In this document: piece after piece, positions 41,098-50,830 of the stretch
Numbering within the stretch: position 1 is the stretch's first letter
How the letters are laid out: each line of letters opens with the position of its first letter
Assembly: GCF_019047785.1 (NCBI RefSeq)
Contig: NZ_CP077290.1
Coordinates: forward strand, 2,480,001-2,544,000
Reading direction: 5' to 3'
DNA from: Enterobacter cancerogenus
Lineage (GTDB): Bacteria > Pseudomonadota > Gammaproteobacteria > Enterobacterales > Enterobacteriaceae
DNA length: 64,000 nucleotides
Position numbers and translations under genes: made by a program
Notes under the pieces: generated by a model
The model's input: only the letters and a program-made list of their open reading frames with translations
Told to the model about the DNA's origin: nothing
Database searches by the model: none

Positions 41098-41460
41098 ATG
41101 AAAGAAGTCGAAAAGAACGAGATTAAACGCCTGAGCGACCGTCTGGATCTGATCCGTCACCAGATGGCGGGCCTCTCGCTGGTTGATTCCGCCGAGAAGT
41201 ACGCTGAACTGGAAAAAGAGGTCGCTAAGCTGGAAGCAGAAATTGAGCGCCTGCGCGAAGTTAAAGGCCAGAAGCTGAGCAAAGAAGCGCAGAAGCTGAT
41301 GGATATGCCGCACCGCCGCGCGATCACCAAAAAAGAGCAGGCCGACATGGGCAAGCTGAAGAAAAGCGTCCGTGGCCTGGTGGTGGTTCACCCGATGACT
41401 GAACTTGGCCGTGAAATGGGCCTGAAAGAGATGACGGGCTTTTGTAAGACGGCATTCTGA
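41098..41460 (+). CDS. yibL: Conserved ribosome-associated small protein YibL
   Basis: 120-residue charged protein identical in length to E. coli YibL. The N-terminal ~65 residues are a predicted coiled coil ([35 protein letters not shown]). A basic C-terminal half follows with [26 protein letters not shown]. coli YibL co-sediments with ribosomes in some studies; its function is unclear. It lies 57 bp after mtlR and before a double palindrome. Confidence 0.92.
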   Translation: MKEVEKNEIKRLSDRLDLIRHQMAGLSLVDSAEKYAELEKEVAKLEAEIERLREVKGQKLSKEAQKLMDMPHRRAITKKEQADMGKLKKSVRGLVVVHPMTELGREMGLKEMTGFCKTAF

Positions 41461-41467
41461 ATAGTTT

Positions 41468-41556
41468 CCCCTCACCCTCACCCTCCCCCTCCCCAAAGGG
41501 ACGAGGGATCTGAACGGTTTTCTCCCTCTCCCTGTGGGAGAGGGCCGGGGTGAGGG
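41468..41556. repeat. Inverted family B palindrome pair between yibL and lldP
   Basis: CCCCTCACCC begins at about 41468, with a degraded stem CCCTCCCC/GGGACGAGGG. A second, cleaner stem is CCCTCTCCC (41524-41532) with GGGAGAGGG (41536-41544), ending in GGGGTGAGGG (41547-41556). The two outer arms are complementary, so the whole may fold into one long structure and insulate yibL from lldP. Confidence 0.78.
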
Positions 41557-41579
41557 CATCAGGCCTTACCCCGCCCAAA

Positions 41580-41594
41580 ATTGGCCCAACCAAT
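41580..41594. promoter_or_regulatory. LldR operator O1 upstream of lldP
   Basis: ATTGG-CCCAA-CCAAT, a perfect inverted repeat in the TTGG-N4-ACCA style of GntR/FadR-type operators. It lies exactly 126 bp ahead of a second copy of the same architecture at 41706. In E. coli LldR binds two operators flanking the lldP promoter (reported at about -105 to -89 and +22 to +38), the same separation. Confidence 0.75.
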
Positions 41595-41705
41595 CCCCCT
41601 TTTGACTGTCCACTGGTTCACACTTCTGCCATTACCGCTCACAAAACCATTGCTCACGCATAACATTTGATTAACCATTTGTTGTCATTAACCCTACATC
41701 ACCTT

Positions 41706-41720
41706 ATTGGCAGGACCACT
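41706..41720. promoter_or_regulatory. LldR operator O2 downstream of the lldP promoter
   Basis: ATTGG-CAGGA-CCACT keeps the TTGG-N4-ACCA core of O1 with one imperfect end. With O1 it brackets an AT-rich promoter region (about 41640-41700) containing TTAACC/ATTAACC repeats that could be ArcA boxes. The lldP promoter start is inferred near 41680 from the E. coli operator spacing. Confidence 0.68.
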
Positions 41721-41794
41721 TTTACACTGACTGTGACGCAGAGATGAGCACAGACTCACCGCCGAACCGATCGTGTGGTCCTCAGGAGACCTGC

Positions 41795-43450
41795 ATGAGC
41801 CTCTGGCAACAAAACTACGATCCGGCCGGGAATATCTGGCTGTCTAGCCTGATCGCATCGCTTCCAATCCTGTTCTTCTTCTTCGCGCTGATTAAGCTCA
41901 AGCTGAAGGGCTACCTTGCCGCAACCTGGACCGTGGCCATCGCCCTGCTGGTGGCGTTGCTCTTCTACAAAATGCCGGTCGACCGCGCGCTGGCGTCGGT
42001 TGTGTATGGCTTTTTCTACGGCCTGTGGCCGATAGCCTGGATCATCATCGCGGCGGTGTTTGTCTATAAAATCTCGGTGAAAACCGGGCAGTTCGACATT
42101 ATCCGCTCGTCGATTCTTTCCATCACGCCTGACCAGCGCCTGCAGATGCTGATTGTCGGTTTCTCGTTCGGGGCGTTCCTCGAAGGGGCGGCAGGCTTCG
42201 GTGCGCCGGTGGCGATTACCGCCGCGCTGCTGGTCGGTCTGGGCTTTAACCCGCTGTATGCCGCTGGCCTGTGCCTGATTGTGAACACCGCGCCGGTAGC
42301 GTTTGGCGCGATGGGGATTCCGATTCTGGTCGCCGGGCAGGTCACCGGGCTGGACAGCTTCGAGATCGGCCAGATGGTTGGCCGCCAGCTGCCGTTCCTC
42401 ACCATCATCGTGCTGTTCTGGATCATGGCGATTATGGACGGCTGGCGCGGCGTGAAGGAGACCTGGCCTGCGGTGATGGTCGCGGGCGGCTCTTTTGCTA
42501 TCGCCCAGTATCTTAGCTCTAACTTCCTCGGCCCCGAGCTGCCGGACATTATCTCTTCGCTGGTGTCGCTGGTGTGCCTGACGCTGTTCCTCAGACGCTG
42601 GCAGCCGGTGCGTATTTTCCGCTTTGCCGATATGGGCGCGTCCCAGGTCGATCAAACCCTGGCGCGTACGGGGTATACCCCAGGGCAGATTGTTCGCGCG
42701 TGGTCGCCATTCCTGTTCCTGACCGCTACCGTAACGCTGTGGAGCATTCCGCCGTTTAAAGCCCTCTTCGCCCCGGGCGGCGCGCTGTACGACATGATGA
42801 TTAACATCTCTGTACCGTTCCTCGACAAGATGGTCGCCCGCATGCCGCCGGTGGTTCACGATGCCACGCCGTATGCGGCGGTCTACAAGTTCGACTGGTT
42901 CTCCGCTACCGGTACGGCCATCCTGTTTGCCGCTATCCTTTCCATTGTGTGGCTGCGCATGAAGCCTGCCGCCGCGGTGCAGACGTTTGCCAGCACGCTG
43001 AAAGAGCTGGCGCTGCCGATCTACTCCATCGGGATGGTGCTGGCGTTCGCGTTTATCTCGAACTACTCCGGGCTGTCGTCGACGCTGGCTCTGGCTCTGG
43101 CACATACCGGGCACGCCTTTACCTTCTTCTCGCCGTTCCTCGGCTGGCTGGGGGTGTTCCTGACCGGGTCGGATACCTCGTCCAACGCCCTGTTTGCGGC
43201 CCTGCAGGCGACGGCGGCACAGCAGATTGGCGTCTCCGACGTCCTGCTTGTCGCAGCTAATACCACCGGTGGTGTGACCGGCAAGATGATTTCGCCGCAG
43301 TCCATCGCCATTGCCTGTGCCGCGGTGGGACTGGTGGGGAAAGAGTCGGATCTGTTCCGCTTTACCGTAAAACACAGCCTGATATTTACCTGCATGGTGG
43401 GGGTGATCACCACGCTGCAGGCCTATGTCTTAACCTGGATGATTCCATGA
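41795..43450 (+). CDS. lldP: L-lactate permease
   Basis: Inner-membrane proton symporter for L- and D-lactate and glycolate. The ATG at 41795 after CAGGAGAC gives 551 residues as in E. coli ([18 protein letters not shown]...). An in-frame ATG at 41744 lies beyond O2 and is rejected. About 12 or more hydrophobic segments are visible, including the conserved [21 protein letters not shown]. Stop overlaps lldR by 4 nt (ATGA). Confidence 0.97.
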   Translation: MSLWQQNYDPAGNIWLSSLIASLPILFFFFALIKLKLKGYLAATWTVAIALLVALLFYKMPVDRALASVVYGFFYGLWPIAWIIIAAVFVYKISVKTGQFDIIRSSILSITPDQRLQMLIVGFSFGAFLEGAAGFGAPVAITAALLVGLGFNPLYAAGLCLIVNTAPVAFGAMGIPILVAGQVTGLDSFEIGQMVGRQLPFLTIIVLFWIMAIMDGWRGVKETWPAVMVAGGSFAIAQYLSSNFLGPELPDIISSLVSLVCLTLFLRRWQPVRIFRFADMGASQVDQTLARTGYTPGQIVRAWSPFLFLTATVTLWSIPPFKALFAPGGALYDMMINISVPFLDKMVARMPPVVHDATPYAAVYKFDWFSATGTAILFAAILSIVWLRMKPAAAVQTFASTLKELALPIYSIGMVLAFAFISNYSGLSSTLALALAHTGHAFTFFSPFLGWLGVFLTGSDTSSNALFAALQATAAQQIGVSDVLLVAANTTGGVTGKMISPQSIAIACAAVGLVGKESDLFRFTVKHSLIFTCMVGVITTLQAYVLTWMIP

Positions 43451-44220
43451 TAGTGATGCCCAGACGCCTGTCCGACGAGATTGCCTCTCGCGTGCGGGCG
43501 CTGATTGAAGAACAGCAGCTGGAGGCGGGCATGAAATTGCCCGCCGAGCGCCAGCTTGCCGCCCAGCTTGGTGTGTCGCGCAATTCACTGCGCGAGGCGC
43601 TGGCGACGCTGATCAGCGAAGGGGTGCTGCTGAGCCGTCGCGGCGGCGGTACCTTTGTGCGCTGGCAGCATGACGACTGGTCCGAACAAAATATCGTTCA
43701 GCCTCTGAAAACGCTGATGGAGAACGACCCGGACTACAGCTTCGATATCCTTGAAGCCCGCCACGCCATCGAAGCCAGCACCGCCTGGCATGCCGCGATG
43801 CGCGCAACTGAGGCCGATAAAGAGAAGCTCAAAATCTGCTTTGAGGCGACACAAAGCCGTGACCCGGATATCGCTTCCCAGGCGGACGTGCGTTTTCACC
43901 TGGCGATTGCCGAAGCCTCGCACAACGTGGTTCTTCTGCAAACCATGCGCGGCTTCTTTGACCTGCTGCAATCCTCCGTTAAACAGAGCCGCCAGCGCAT
44001 GTATCTGGTCCCGCCCGTTTTTGCTCAGTTAACCGAACAGCACGACGCCGTGCTTAACGCCATTCTGGCCGGCGACGCTGAGGCCGCACGCAAGGCGATG
44101 ATGGCGCATCTCAGCTTCGTACATACCACCATTAAACGCTTCGATGAAGATCAGGCCCGACAGGCGCGTATTACCCGTCTGCCTGGCGACAACGATATTT
44201 CCAGGGAGAACAAAGCATGA
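43447..44220 (+). CDS. lldR: L-lactate-responsive regulator LldR
   Basis: GntR/FadR-subfamily regulator, 257 residues (258 in E. coli). N-terminal winged helix-turn-helix ([43 protein letters not shown]). C-terminal all-helical FCD domain with metal/ligand residues ([22 protein letters not shown]). Represses without and activates with L-lactate by binding O1 and O2. It overlaps both lldP and lldD by 4 nt. Confidence 0.96.
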   Translation: MIVMPRRLSDEIASRVRALIEEQQLEAGMKLPAERQLAAQLGVSRNSLREALATLISEGVLLSRRGGGTFVRWQHDDWSEQNIVQPLKTLMENDPDYSFDILEARHAIEASTAWHAAMRATEADKEKLKICFEATQSRDPDIASQADVRFHLAIAEASHNVVLLQTMRGFFDLLQSSVKQSRQRMYLVPPVFAQLTEQHDAVLNAILAGDAEAARKAMMAHLSFVHTTIKRFDEDQARQARITRLPGDNDISRENKA

Positions 44221-45404
44221 TTATTTCAGCAGCCAGTGACTATCGCGCCGCGGCGCAGCGCATTTTGCCGCCGTTCCTGTTCCACTATATCGACGGCGGG
44301 GCGTATGCCGAATACACCCTGCGCCGCAACGTGGAAGATCTGTCTGAAGTAGCTCTGCGCCAGCGCGTGCTGAAGAATATGTCCGATCTGAGCCTTGAGA
44401 CGAAGCTGTTTAACGAAACGCTCTCCATGCCCGTCGCGCTTGCCCCGGTTGGCCTGTGCGGCATGTATGCCCGCCGCGGTGAAGTCCAGGCGGCAGCGGC
44501 GGCGGATGCCAAAGGCATTCCGTTTACGCTTTCCACCGTTTCCGTTTGTCCGATTGAAGAAGTCGCCCCCACTATCAAACGCCCAATGTGGTTCCAGCTG
44601 TACGTTCTGCGCGATCGCGGCTTTATGCGCAACGCGCTGGAGCGCGCCAAAGCGGCGGGCTGTTCCACGCTGGTCTTTACCGTCGATATGCCCACGCCGG
44701 GCGCGCGCTACCGCGATGCCCACTCCGGCATGAGCGGCCCGAATGCTGCGATGCGCCGTTACTGGCAGGCGGTGACCCATCCGCAGTGGGCGTGGGATGT
44801 GGGGGTCAATGGCCGCCCGCACGATCTGGGGAACATCTCAGCGTATCTGGGCAAACCGACCGGGCTGGAGGATTACATCGGCTGGCTGGCGAATAACTTC
44901 GATCCGTCGATCTCCTGGAAAGACCTGGAGTGGATCCGCGAATTCTGGGACGGCCCGATGGTGATCAAGGGGATCCTCGATCCGGAAGATGCCCGTGACG
45001 CGGTGCGCTTTGGCGCAGACGGGATTGTGGTCTCAAACCACGGCGGGCGTCAGCTCGACGGAGTGCTCTCTTCCGCGCGCGCCCTGCCCGCCATTGCCGA
45101 TGCGGTAAAAGGCGATATCGCTATTCTGGCCGACAGCGGCATTCGCAACGGGCTGGACGTGGTGCGCATGATCGCCCTCGGCGCTGACAGCGTGCTGCTT
45201 GGTCGGGCTTATCTGTATGCCCTGGCCACCAGCGGCCAGGCGGGCGTGGCGAACCTGCTGGACCTGATCGAGAAAGAGATGAAAGTCGCCATGACGCTGA
45301 CCGGCGCGAAATCGATTAGCGAAATCAGCAAAGATTCGCTGGTACAGGAGCTGAGTAAATTACCCGCCGCGCTGGCTCCGCTGTCGCAAGGAAACGCGGC
45401 CTGA
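44217..45404 (+). CDS. lldD: L-lactate dehydrogenase (FMN, membrane-associated)
   Basis: FMN enzyme oxidising L-lactate to pyruvate and passing electrons to quinone at the inner membrane. 395 residues, alpha-hydroxyacid oxidase family TIM barrel. Catalytic His275 in [15 protein letters not shown]-contact segments include [16 protein letters not shown] and [21 protein letters not shown]. Ends in a strong hairpin terminator, closing lldPRD. Confidence 0.97.
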   Translation: MIISAASDYRAAAQRILPPFLFHYIDGGAYAEYTLRRNVEDLSEVALRQRVLKNMSDLSLETKLFNETLSMPVALAPVGLCGMYARRGEVQAAAAADAKGIPFTLSTVSVCPIEEVAPTIKRPMWFQLYVLRDRGFMRNALERAKAAGCSTLVFTVDMPTPGARYRDAHSGMSGPNAAMRRYWQAVTHPQWAWDVGVNGRPHDLGNISAYLGKPTGLEDYIGWLANNFDPSISWKDLEWIREFWDGPMVIKGILDPEDARDAVRFGADGIVVSNHGGRQLDGVLSSARALPAIADAVKGDIAILADSGIRNGLDVVRMIALGADSVLLGRAYLYALATSGQAGVANLLDLIEKEMKVAMTLTGAKSISEISKDSLVQELSKLPAALAPLSQGNAA

Positions 45405-45428
45405 TCTGTTTCGCGCTTTCCACTTCAC

Positions 45429-45462
45429 GCGTTCAGTCGGTATCCGGCTGAACGCTTTTTTT
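45429..45462 (+). terminator. Terminator of the lldPRD operon
   Basis: GCGTTCAG (45429-45436) pairs with CTGAACGC (45448-45455), followed by seven T. Typical rho-independent terminator 24 bp after lldD. Confidence 0.9.
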
Positions 45463-45582
45463 GTGCAAAATAACACCTGCATAACATTTTGGATAAGTTA
45501 ATTTGACATCTCTGCGCCGATCGCAGTTGTATAGACAAGCAAATACAACAGCATAAAAAAACATCACATCGGAGAGTCGCGT

Positions 45583-46923
45583 ATGACGTATTCAGGCAAG
45601 GTGGATATCCAGCAGGTGATTGATGACAGCCCCTTTTCCCGGCTCCACTGGGTGCTGATTGTTCTGGGGTTTCTGGTCCTGGCAATAGACGGCTTTGATA
45701 CCGCCGCGATGGGCTATATCGCCCCGACGCTCTCGACGGAGTGGGGGATCGCTAAACAGGATCTTGGCCCCGTGCTGAGTGCCGCCCTGCTGGGTTTGTC
45801 GCTGGGGGCACTCATTGCCGGGCCGGTTTCCGATCGCATTGGCCGCAAGCGCGTGCTGGTCTTCTCCTGCCTCTTTTTCGGCCTCTCGAGCCTGGCAACG
45901 GCCTACGCCCAGAGCCTTAACTCGCTGACGATCTGGCGGTTTTTCACCGGCCTTGGCCTGGGCGCGGCGATGCCGAACGCCATTACGCTGATTTCGGAGT
46001 TTGCGCCGCAGCGCTGCCGTTCCCGGGCCATTAATACCATGTACTGTGGGTTTCCTCTGGGCGCGGCAGGCGGCGGAGCCATTTCGTCCTGGCTAATCCC
46101 GAACCACGGCTGGCAAAGCGTACTGTTGGCCGGGGCGATTGCCCCCCTGGTGCTCACCGTGCTGCTGGCGCTGCTGTTGCCGGAATCGGTGAAGTATCTG
46201 GTGCAGCGTGGTAAAGACGTTATGCAGATCAAGCGCATTGCCGCTCGCTTCGCCGCCGCGCCGCTCGACGCGGTAACGGGTTTTTATCTGGCGGAGGAGC
46301 GCGCCACGCGCAAAAAAGGCAGCGTCGCGCAACTCTTCTCAATGCCCTGGCTTCCCGGCACGCTGATGCTGTGGGTCACCTATTTCATGGGCCTGGTAAT
46401 TTATTACGTGCTGCTGAACTGGATGCCGACGCTGATGCTCGGCATGGGCTACCCGCTGGCGGAATCCGCCTGGCTCACCTCGCTCTTTACCTTCGGCGGC
46501 ACCGCCGGGATCCTGCTGGCAGGCTGGATGATGGATCGCTGGGAAGCGCACAAGGTGGTGGCGGGCGGGTTCTTCATCACCATGGTGTTAATTCTTACGC
46601 TGGGGCTGGAGCACAACCACATCGTGCTGTTTGGCGGGCTTATTTTCCTGATGGGGATCACCATGAACGGCGCGCAATCCGGGATGCAGACGCTGGCCGC
46701 CACGTTTTATCCCACCGATTGCCGTGCAACCGGCATCGCATGGATGCAGGGGATAGGCCGGTTCGGCGGCGTGGCGGGCACGATGACCAGCGCGCAGCTG
46801 CTCTCGTTGCAGTGGCACGCGGACAGCATCCTGATGTTCCTGAGCCTGCCCGCGCTGCTGGCCGCCGCGGCTACGGTCTTTAAAATGCTGCGCTGCCGGT
46901 CGCAGGATCCCGGCATCGCGTAA
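45583..46923 (+). CDS. MFS transporter, aromatic acid:H+ symporter (AAHS) type
   Basis: 446-residue inner-membrane transporter with about 12 hydrophobic segments. The first membrane segment carries the AAHS signature AIDGFDTAAMGYIAPTLS (the D-G-x-D motif of PcaK/MhpT relatives), and loop 2-3 carries GPVSDRIGRKRVLV. Its own upstream region (GGAGAG before the ATG) follows the lldD terminator, so it is a separate unit. No aromatic catabolic genes or regulator lie beside it. The gene is absent from this place in E. coli. Substrate unknown, probably an aromatic or related carboxylic acid. Confidence 0.85.
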   Translation: MTYSGKVDIQQVIDDSPFSRLHWVLIVLGFLVLAIDGFDTAAMGYIAPTLSTEWGIAKQDLGPVLSAALLGLSLGALIAGPVSDRIGRKRVLVFSCLFFGLSSLATAYAQSLNSLTIWRFFTGLGLGAAMPNAITLISEFAPQRCRSRAINTMYCGFPLGAAGGGAISSWLIPNHGWQSVLLAGAIAPLVLTVLLALLLPESVKYLVQRGKDVMQIKRIAARFAAAPLDAVTGFYLAEERATRKKGSVAQLFSMPWLPGTLMLWVTYFMGLVIYYVLLNWMPTLMLGMGYPLAESAWLTSLFTFGGTAGILLAGWMMDRWEAHKVVAGGFFITMVLILTLGLEHNHIVLFGGLIFLMGITMNGAQSGMQTLAATFYPTDCRATGIAWMQGIGRFGGVAGTMTSAQLLSLQWHADSILMFLSLPALLAAAATVFKMLRCRSQDPGIA

Positions 46924-46968
46924 GACCGCTGCTTTCTGCTATTCTGCCCCCGCAATTAAGGGGGCAGC

Positions 46969-47448
46969 ATGCTTAACATCGTTTTATTCGAACCAGAAAT
47001 TCCACCAAATACCGGTAATATCATTCGCCTGTGTGCCAACACGGGCTTTCGTCTGCATATCATTGAGCCGATGGGCTTTGCGTGGGATGACAAACGCCTG
47101 CGTCGCGCGGGGCTGGATTACCATGAATTTACCGCCGTGGTTCGCCATCCTGATTACGCGGCCTTTCTGGACGCGGAAAAACCACAGCGCATGTTCGCCC
47201 TGACGACCAAAGGCACGCCCGCGCACAGCGCCGTGAGCTATCAGGACGGTGACTATCTGATGTTTGGCCCGGAAACACGCGGCCTGCCGGCGACAATTCT
47301 GGACGCCCTGCCTGCCGAGCAAAAAATTCGTATTCCGATGATGCCGGACAGCCGCAGCATGAACCTGTCAAATGCGGTGTCGGTAGTGGTGTATGAAGCG
47401 TGGCGCCAGCTTGGGTATCCCGGCGCGATATTAAGGCAGGCCCGGTAA
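46969..47448 (+). CDS. trmL: tRNA (cytidine/uridine-2'-O-)-methyltransferase TrmL
   Basis: SPOUT-class methyltransferase (YibK) modifying the wobble base C34/U34 of tRNA-Leu anticodons. 159 residues (157 in E. coli). The start [26 protein letters not shown] and knot motifs FGPETRGLP and [29 protein letters not shown] are intact. The last residues (QAR) and the stop are encoded by the left arm of a REP element, which explains the small C-terminal length difference. Confidence 0.96.
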   Translation: MLNIVLFEPEIPPNTGNIIRLCANTGFRLHIIEPMGFAWDDKRLRRAGLDYHEFTAVVRHPDYAAFLDAEKPQRMFALTTKGTPAHSAVSYQDGDYLMFGPETRGLPATILDALPAEQKIRIPMMPDSRSMNLSNAVSVVVYEAWRQLGYPGAILRQAR

Positions 47449-47465
47449 GCGCAGCGCCACCGGGC
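47440..47465. repeat. REP-like palindrome overlapping the trmL stop
   Basis: GCCCGGT (47440-47446) pairs with ACCGGGC (47459-47465), family A. It begins inside the trmL coding sequence and ends 7 bp before the convergent cysE stop, so it probably closes both transcripts. Confidence 0.78.
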
Positions 47466-47471
47466 AGAGAC

Positions 47472-48293
47472 TCAGATGCCGTCACCATACTCGAAGGTGT
47501 GGTGAATGCCGTTGAAGTGCTGATCCATGTCCATTGACGGTTTTTCGCTGTCTGGCTTACCGACGATACGCGCCGGTACGCCAGCGGCGGTGGTGTGCGG
47601 TGGAACGGGCTGCAGCACCACGGAACCCGCGCCGATTTTCGCGCCGCGCCCCACTTCAATGTTGCCGAGGATCTTGGCACCCGCGCCAATCATCACCCCT
47701 TCACGGATCTTCGGATGGCGATCGCCGCTGGTTTTTCCGGTACCGCCCAGGGTCACCGATTGCAGAATCGAGACGTCATCTTCGATCACCGCCGTTTCAC
47801 CCACCACGATGCCGGTGGCATGATCGAGCATGATCCCACGGCCAATTTTCGCCGCCGGGTGAATATCCACCTGGAAGGTCACGGAAACCTGGTTTTGCAG
47901 AAAGATAGCCAGTGCGCGGCGGCCCTCGTTCCACAACCAGTGGCCGATGCGGTAGGCCTGAAGCGCATGGAAGCCCTTAAGGTACAGCAGCGGCGTAGAA
48001 TATTTGTCGACAGCCGGATCGCGCGTGCGCACGGCCTGAATATCGCAGGCGGCAGAGGCGATCATCTCCGGGTCGGCGGCATAGGCCTCTTCCACCACTT
48101 CACGGATGGCAATAGCCGGCATGATTGAGGAGGCCAGCTTGTTGGCGAGCATGTAGCTCAGGGCGCTACCGAGGTTTTCGTGCTTGAGCAGCGTCGCGTG
48201 GTAGAAACTGGCCAGCATGGGCTCGCAGTCAGCTAAAGCTCGCGCTTCGGCTTTAATATTGTTCCAGACGATATCCAGTTCTTCACACGGCAT
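47472..48293 (-). CDS. cysE: Serine O-acetyltransferase
   Basis: First committed step of cysteine synthesis: acetyl-CoA + L-serine to O-acetylserine; feedback-inhibited by cysteine. The ATG complementary to 48291-48293 gives 273 residues as in E. coli. Upstream in-frame starts are unconserved. N-terminal helical domain, then a left-handed beta-helix of hexapeptide repeats (HPAAKIGRGIMLDHATGIVVGE). The C-terminal tail SMDMDQHFNGIHHTFEYGDGI is the segment that docks into CysK. Last gene of the yibN-to-cysE group. Confidence 0.97.
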   Translation of the reverse strand: MPCEELDIVWNNIKAEARALADCEPMLASFYHATLLKHENLGSALSYMLANKLASSIMPAIAIREVVEEAYAADPEMIASAACDIQAVRTRDPAVDKYSTPLLYLKGFHALQAYRIGHWLWNEGRRALAIFLQNQVSVTFQVDIHPAAKIGRGIMLDHATGIVVGETAVIEDDVSILQSVTLGGTGKTSGDRHPKIREGVMIGAGAKILGNIEVGRGAKIGAGSVVLQPVPPHTTAAGVPARIVGKPDSEKPSMDMDQHFNGIHHTFEYGDGI

Positions 48294-48369
48294 TGCTTGC
48301 TCCAGACGTAATAGTACGATCGGCCAGTCTCTGCTGGCCGTATCGTTGGGTGACAACGGTTCCCTGCGG

Positions 48370-49389
48370 CTAGTTGCTGCTGCGCTCGTCCTTGCGCGAA
48401 CGACCTAACAGGGTCAATGCTGCCTCGCGCGCATTTTTTCCGCAATACAATACCTGATAAATTTCCTCGGTTATTGGCATTTCGACACCAAAACGGTGTG
48501 CCAACTCGCGGACTTCTTTCGTATTGCGGTAACCTTCCACCACCTGACCAATCTTCTCCTGCGCGCCTTGTACATCCATGCCTTGCCCAAGCATCATGCC
48601 AAAGCGGCGGTTACGCGACTGGTTGTCGGTACAGGTCAGCACCAGGTCGCCCAGACCGGCCATCCCCATAAAGGTGGACGGGTCGGCACCCAGCGCCGCG
48701 CCAAGACGCGACATCTCGGTCAGGCCACGGGTGATCAGCGCCGTACGGGCGTTTGCGCCAAACCCAATGCCGTCTGACATTCCGGCACCGATCGCAATCA
48801 CGTTTTTTACCGCGCCGCCCAGTTGAACGCCGATGAAATCCGGGTTGCTGTACACGCGGAAGCTCTTGCCGCAGTGCAGCAGTTGCTGGAGATCGTCTGA
48901 GAACGCCTGGTCGGTTGAGGCCAGCGAGATGGCCGTCGGCAGGCCAGCGGCCAGCTCTTTGGCAAACGTCGGCCCGGAAATCACCGCCAGCGGAATGGCA
49001 TCGCCCAGCGCTTCGCGGGCAACGTCCTGCAACAGGCGTCCGGTTTCTGCTTCGAGCCCTTTCGTCGCCCACACCACGCGCGCATCGGGGCGCATCAGCG
49101 GCTTAACCTGACGCAGCACCTGGCCAAAGACATGGCTTGGCACCACAATCAGAATGTTGCGGCTGGCGGCCAGCGCGGTCGCGAGGTCGCTTTCGAGGTG
49201 CAGGGAGTCAGGGAACGGAACGTCCGGAAGAAACGCCACATTGCAGCGGTCGTGTTGCAACGTCGCGATATGTTTGGGATCGTGGCCCCACAGGACCACG
49301 TCGTGACCATTTCTTGCCAGGGTGATAGCAAGAGCGGTGCCGTATGAGCCGGCACCGATCACAGTCATTGAAGCATTAACAGTGCTCAT
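48370..49389 (-). CDS. gpsA: Glycerol-3-phosphate dehydrogenase (NAD(P)+)
   Basis: Biosynthetic reduction of dihydroxyacetone phosphate to sn-glycerol-3-phosphate for phospholipid synthesis. 339 residues, the same as E. coli. N-terminal Rossmann motif [21 protein letters not shown]. The conserved catalytic lysines are in VVWATKGLE and [13 protein letters not shown], with the downstream substrate-site segment [11 protein letters not shown]. The start overlaps the secB stop by one base (TGATG). Confidence 0.97.
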   Translation of the reverse strand: MSTVNASMTVIGAGSYGTALAITLARNGHDVVLWGHDPKHIATLQHDRCNVAFLPDVPFPDSLHLESDLATALAASRNILIVVPSHVFGQVLRQVKPLMRPDARVVWATKGLEAETGRLLQDVAREALGDAIPLAVISGPTFAKELAAGLPTAISLASTDQAFSDDLQQLLHCGKSFRVYSNPDFIGVQLGGAVKNVIAIGAGMSDGIGFGANARTALITRGLTEMSRLGAALGADPSTFMGMAGLGDLVLTCTDNQSRNRRFGMMLGQGMDVQGAQEKIGQVVEGYRNTKEVRELAHRFGVEMPITEEIYQVLYCGKNAREAALTLLGRSRKDERSSN

Positions 49390-49856
49390 CAGGCATCCTG
49401 ATGTTGTTCGGCACCTTCGCCAGACTGCTGCTGCAGATAGTTCATGAACAGCGCATCAAAGTTAACTGGCGCAAGGTTCAGTTGCGGGAACGTACCGCGA
49501 GAGACCAGGCTGGTGATGCATTCACGGGCATACGGGAACAGGATGTTCGGGCAGTATGCACCCAGGCAATGCGCCATCTGGTTGCCTTCGATACCGTCGA
49601 TGGAGAAGATGCCGCCCTGCTGTACTTCGCACAGGAATGCAGTTTCTTCGCCCAGTGAAGCGGTCACAGTCACGCGCAGTACGACTTCATACACGTCATC
49701 CGCCAGCTGGGTGGATGCGGTATCAAGATCAAGTTTAACCTCTGGCTGCCAATCTTTCTGGAAAACGTGCGGCGCATTTGGCGCTTCGAAAGAGACATCT
49801 TTGGTATAGATACGCTGGATCTGGAAACTCATTTCGGTGTTGTTTTGTTCTGACAT
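49389..49856 (-). CDS. secB: Protein-export chaperone SecB
   Basis: Cytosolic tetrameric chaperone that keeps preproteins unfolded and hands them to SecA. 155 residues as in E. coli, acidic, with conserved [28 protein letters not shown] and the SecA-contact region LYPYARE-like [31 protein letters not shown]. Immediately upstream of gpsA and downstream of grxC, as in E. coli. Confidence 0.97.
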   Translation of the reverse strand: MSEQNNTEMSFQIQRIYTKDVSFEAPNAPHVFQKDWQPEVKLDLDTASTQLADDVYEVVLRVTVTASLGEETAFLCEVQQGGIFSIDGIEGNQMAHCLGAYCPNILFPYARECITSLVSRGTFPQLNLAPVNFDALFMNYLQQQSGEGAEQHQDA

Positions 49857-49888
49857 GGAAAAACCCTTTTTAATTGTCCTAAAGTCTC

Positions 49889-50140
49889 TTAGCGCAGCAG
49901 AGGATCGAGTCCGCCGCTGGCGTCGAGCGCATACAAGTCATCACAGCCGCCAATGTGCTGCGCATCAATAAAAATCTGCGGAACCGTCGTGCGACCACTA
50001 CGTTGAATCATCTCTTCGCGTTTGATCGCGTCACCATCAATCGGCAGTTCCTGGAAGGTTACGCCTTTGCTGTTCAGCAGCGCTTTTGCACGGTGGCAGA
50101 AAGGACACGTTGCTTTGGTGTAGATCTCGATATTGGCCAT
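49889..50140 (-). CDS. grxC: Glutaredoxin 3
   Basis: Small glutathione-dependent disulfide reductase, thioredoxin fold, 83 residues from the ATG complementary to 50138-50140 (a GTG one codon earlier is ignored). Active site C12-P-F-C15, where E. coli has CPYC. The glutathione-binding [19 protein letters not shown] is intact, including the third cysteine. Middle of yibN-grxC-secB-gpsA-cysE. Confidence 0.96.
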   Translation of the reverse strand: MANIEIYTKATCPFCHRAKALLNSKGVTFQELPIDGDAIKREEMIQRSGRTTVPQIFIDAQHIGGCDDLYALDASGGLDPLLR

Positions 50141-50151
50141 CACTTAACTCC

Positions 50152-50583
50152 TTATTTACCGCGAACCAAAGGAAGGTTTTCCCCGCTCCAGCCGGAAATA
50201 CCTTCTTTCAGCACAGAGACGTTTTCGAAGCCCGCTTTATGCAGCAGGCTGGCAGATTCCTGCGCCTGCATGCCGGTCGCGTCAACAACGATAATCGGCT
50301 GGGCTTTATGCTTATCAAGCTCACCGACGTTGTTGGCTTTGATTTCAGCGGGCAGCAGGTTGATCGCACCGGCGATGTGGCCCTTGCGGAAATCATCACG
50401 CTGACGCAGATCGACCACCACGGCATCTTCTTTGTTAATCAGACGCGTGGCTTCACCCCGGGTGATCACCTTAATTTTAGACGTTAGCCCCTTAAAGGTC
50501 GTGAACAATACGGCGGCCAGCAGGCCAATCCACGCGATGCTCAGAACCGGGTGGCGGCTAACAAATTGCATAATTTCTTGCAT
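50152..50583 (-). CDS. yibN: Rhodanese-like membrane protein YibN
   Basis: 143 residues from the ATG complementary to 50581-50583, as in E. coli. One N-terminal membrane segment (residues about 12-29), then a cytosolic rhodanese-like domain ([38 protein letters not shown]). In the loop where active rhodaneses carry Cys this protein has [11 protein letters not shown], so sulfurtransferase activity is doubtful. E. coli has GSGMQCQEPA there. Proposed envelope or membrane-insertion role; not firmly known. Confidence 0.93.
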   Translation of the reverse strand: MQEIMQFVSRHPVLSIAWIGLLAAVLFTTFKGLTSKIKVITRGEATRLINKEDAVVVDLRQRDDFRKGHIAGAINLLPAEIKANNVGELDKHKAQPIIVVDATGMQAQESASLLHKAGFENVSVLKEGISGWSGENLPLVRGK

Positions 50584-50830
50584 GGGGGGTAACAACTCCC
50601 GACTAAGTGATAAAAAAACCAGGACAGGAGTATACCTGTGCGTTGTGGCAAATACAGCCAGCGACAATAAGCTAATCGATTTTCTGCGGCATGCCACGAA
50701 AAAAAAGCCTCAAAATGACCCGAGAAGCGCCTTGCCCCTCTCCTTTCTTTGATCTTCTGCGGCTATTTGATCGATTCAGCTGTAGTAAAATTACGCATAT
50801 TTTTCGTCTCTTGAGCATGAGGTTGTCGCA

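Noticed and set aside
39215..41556. Repeated CCCTCTCC/GGAGAGGG units considered as a CRISPR array or tandem repeat
   Set aside because: Units are isolated palindromes or inverted pairs, not regularly spaced direct repeats with unique spacers.
41671..41692. TTAACC/ATTAACC repeats as ArcA boxes before lldP
   Set aside because: Spacing does not clearly fit the usual ArcA direct-repeat phasing; mentioned only as possible within the O2 entry.
41756..43375. 539-codon minus-strand frame opposite lldP
   Set aside because: Antisense shadow, Arg/Gln/His-rich, no family features; lldP on the plus strand is intact.
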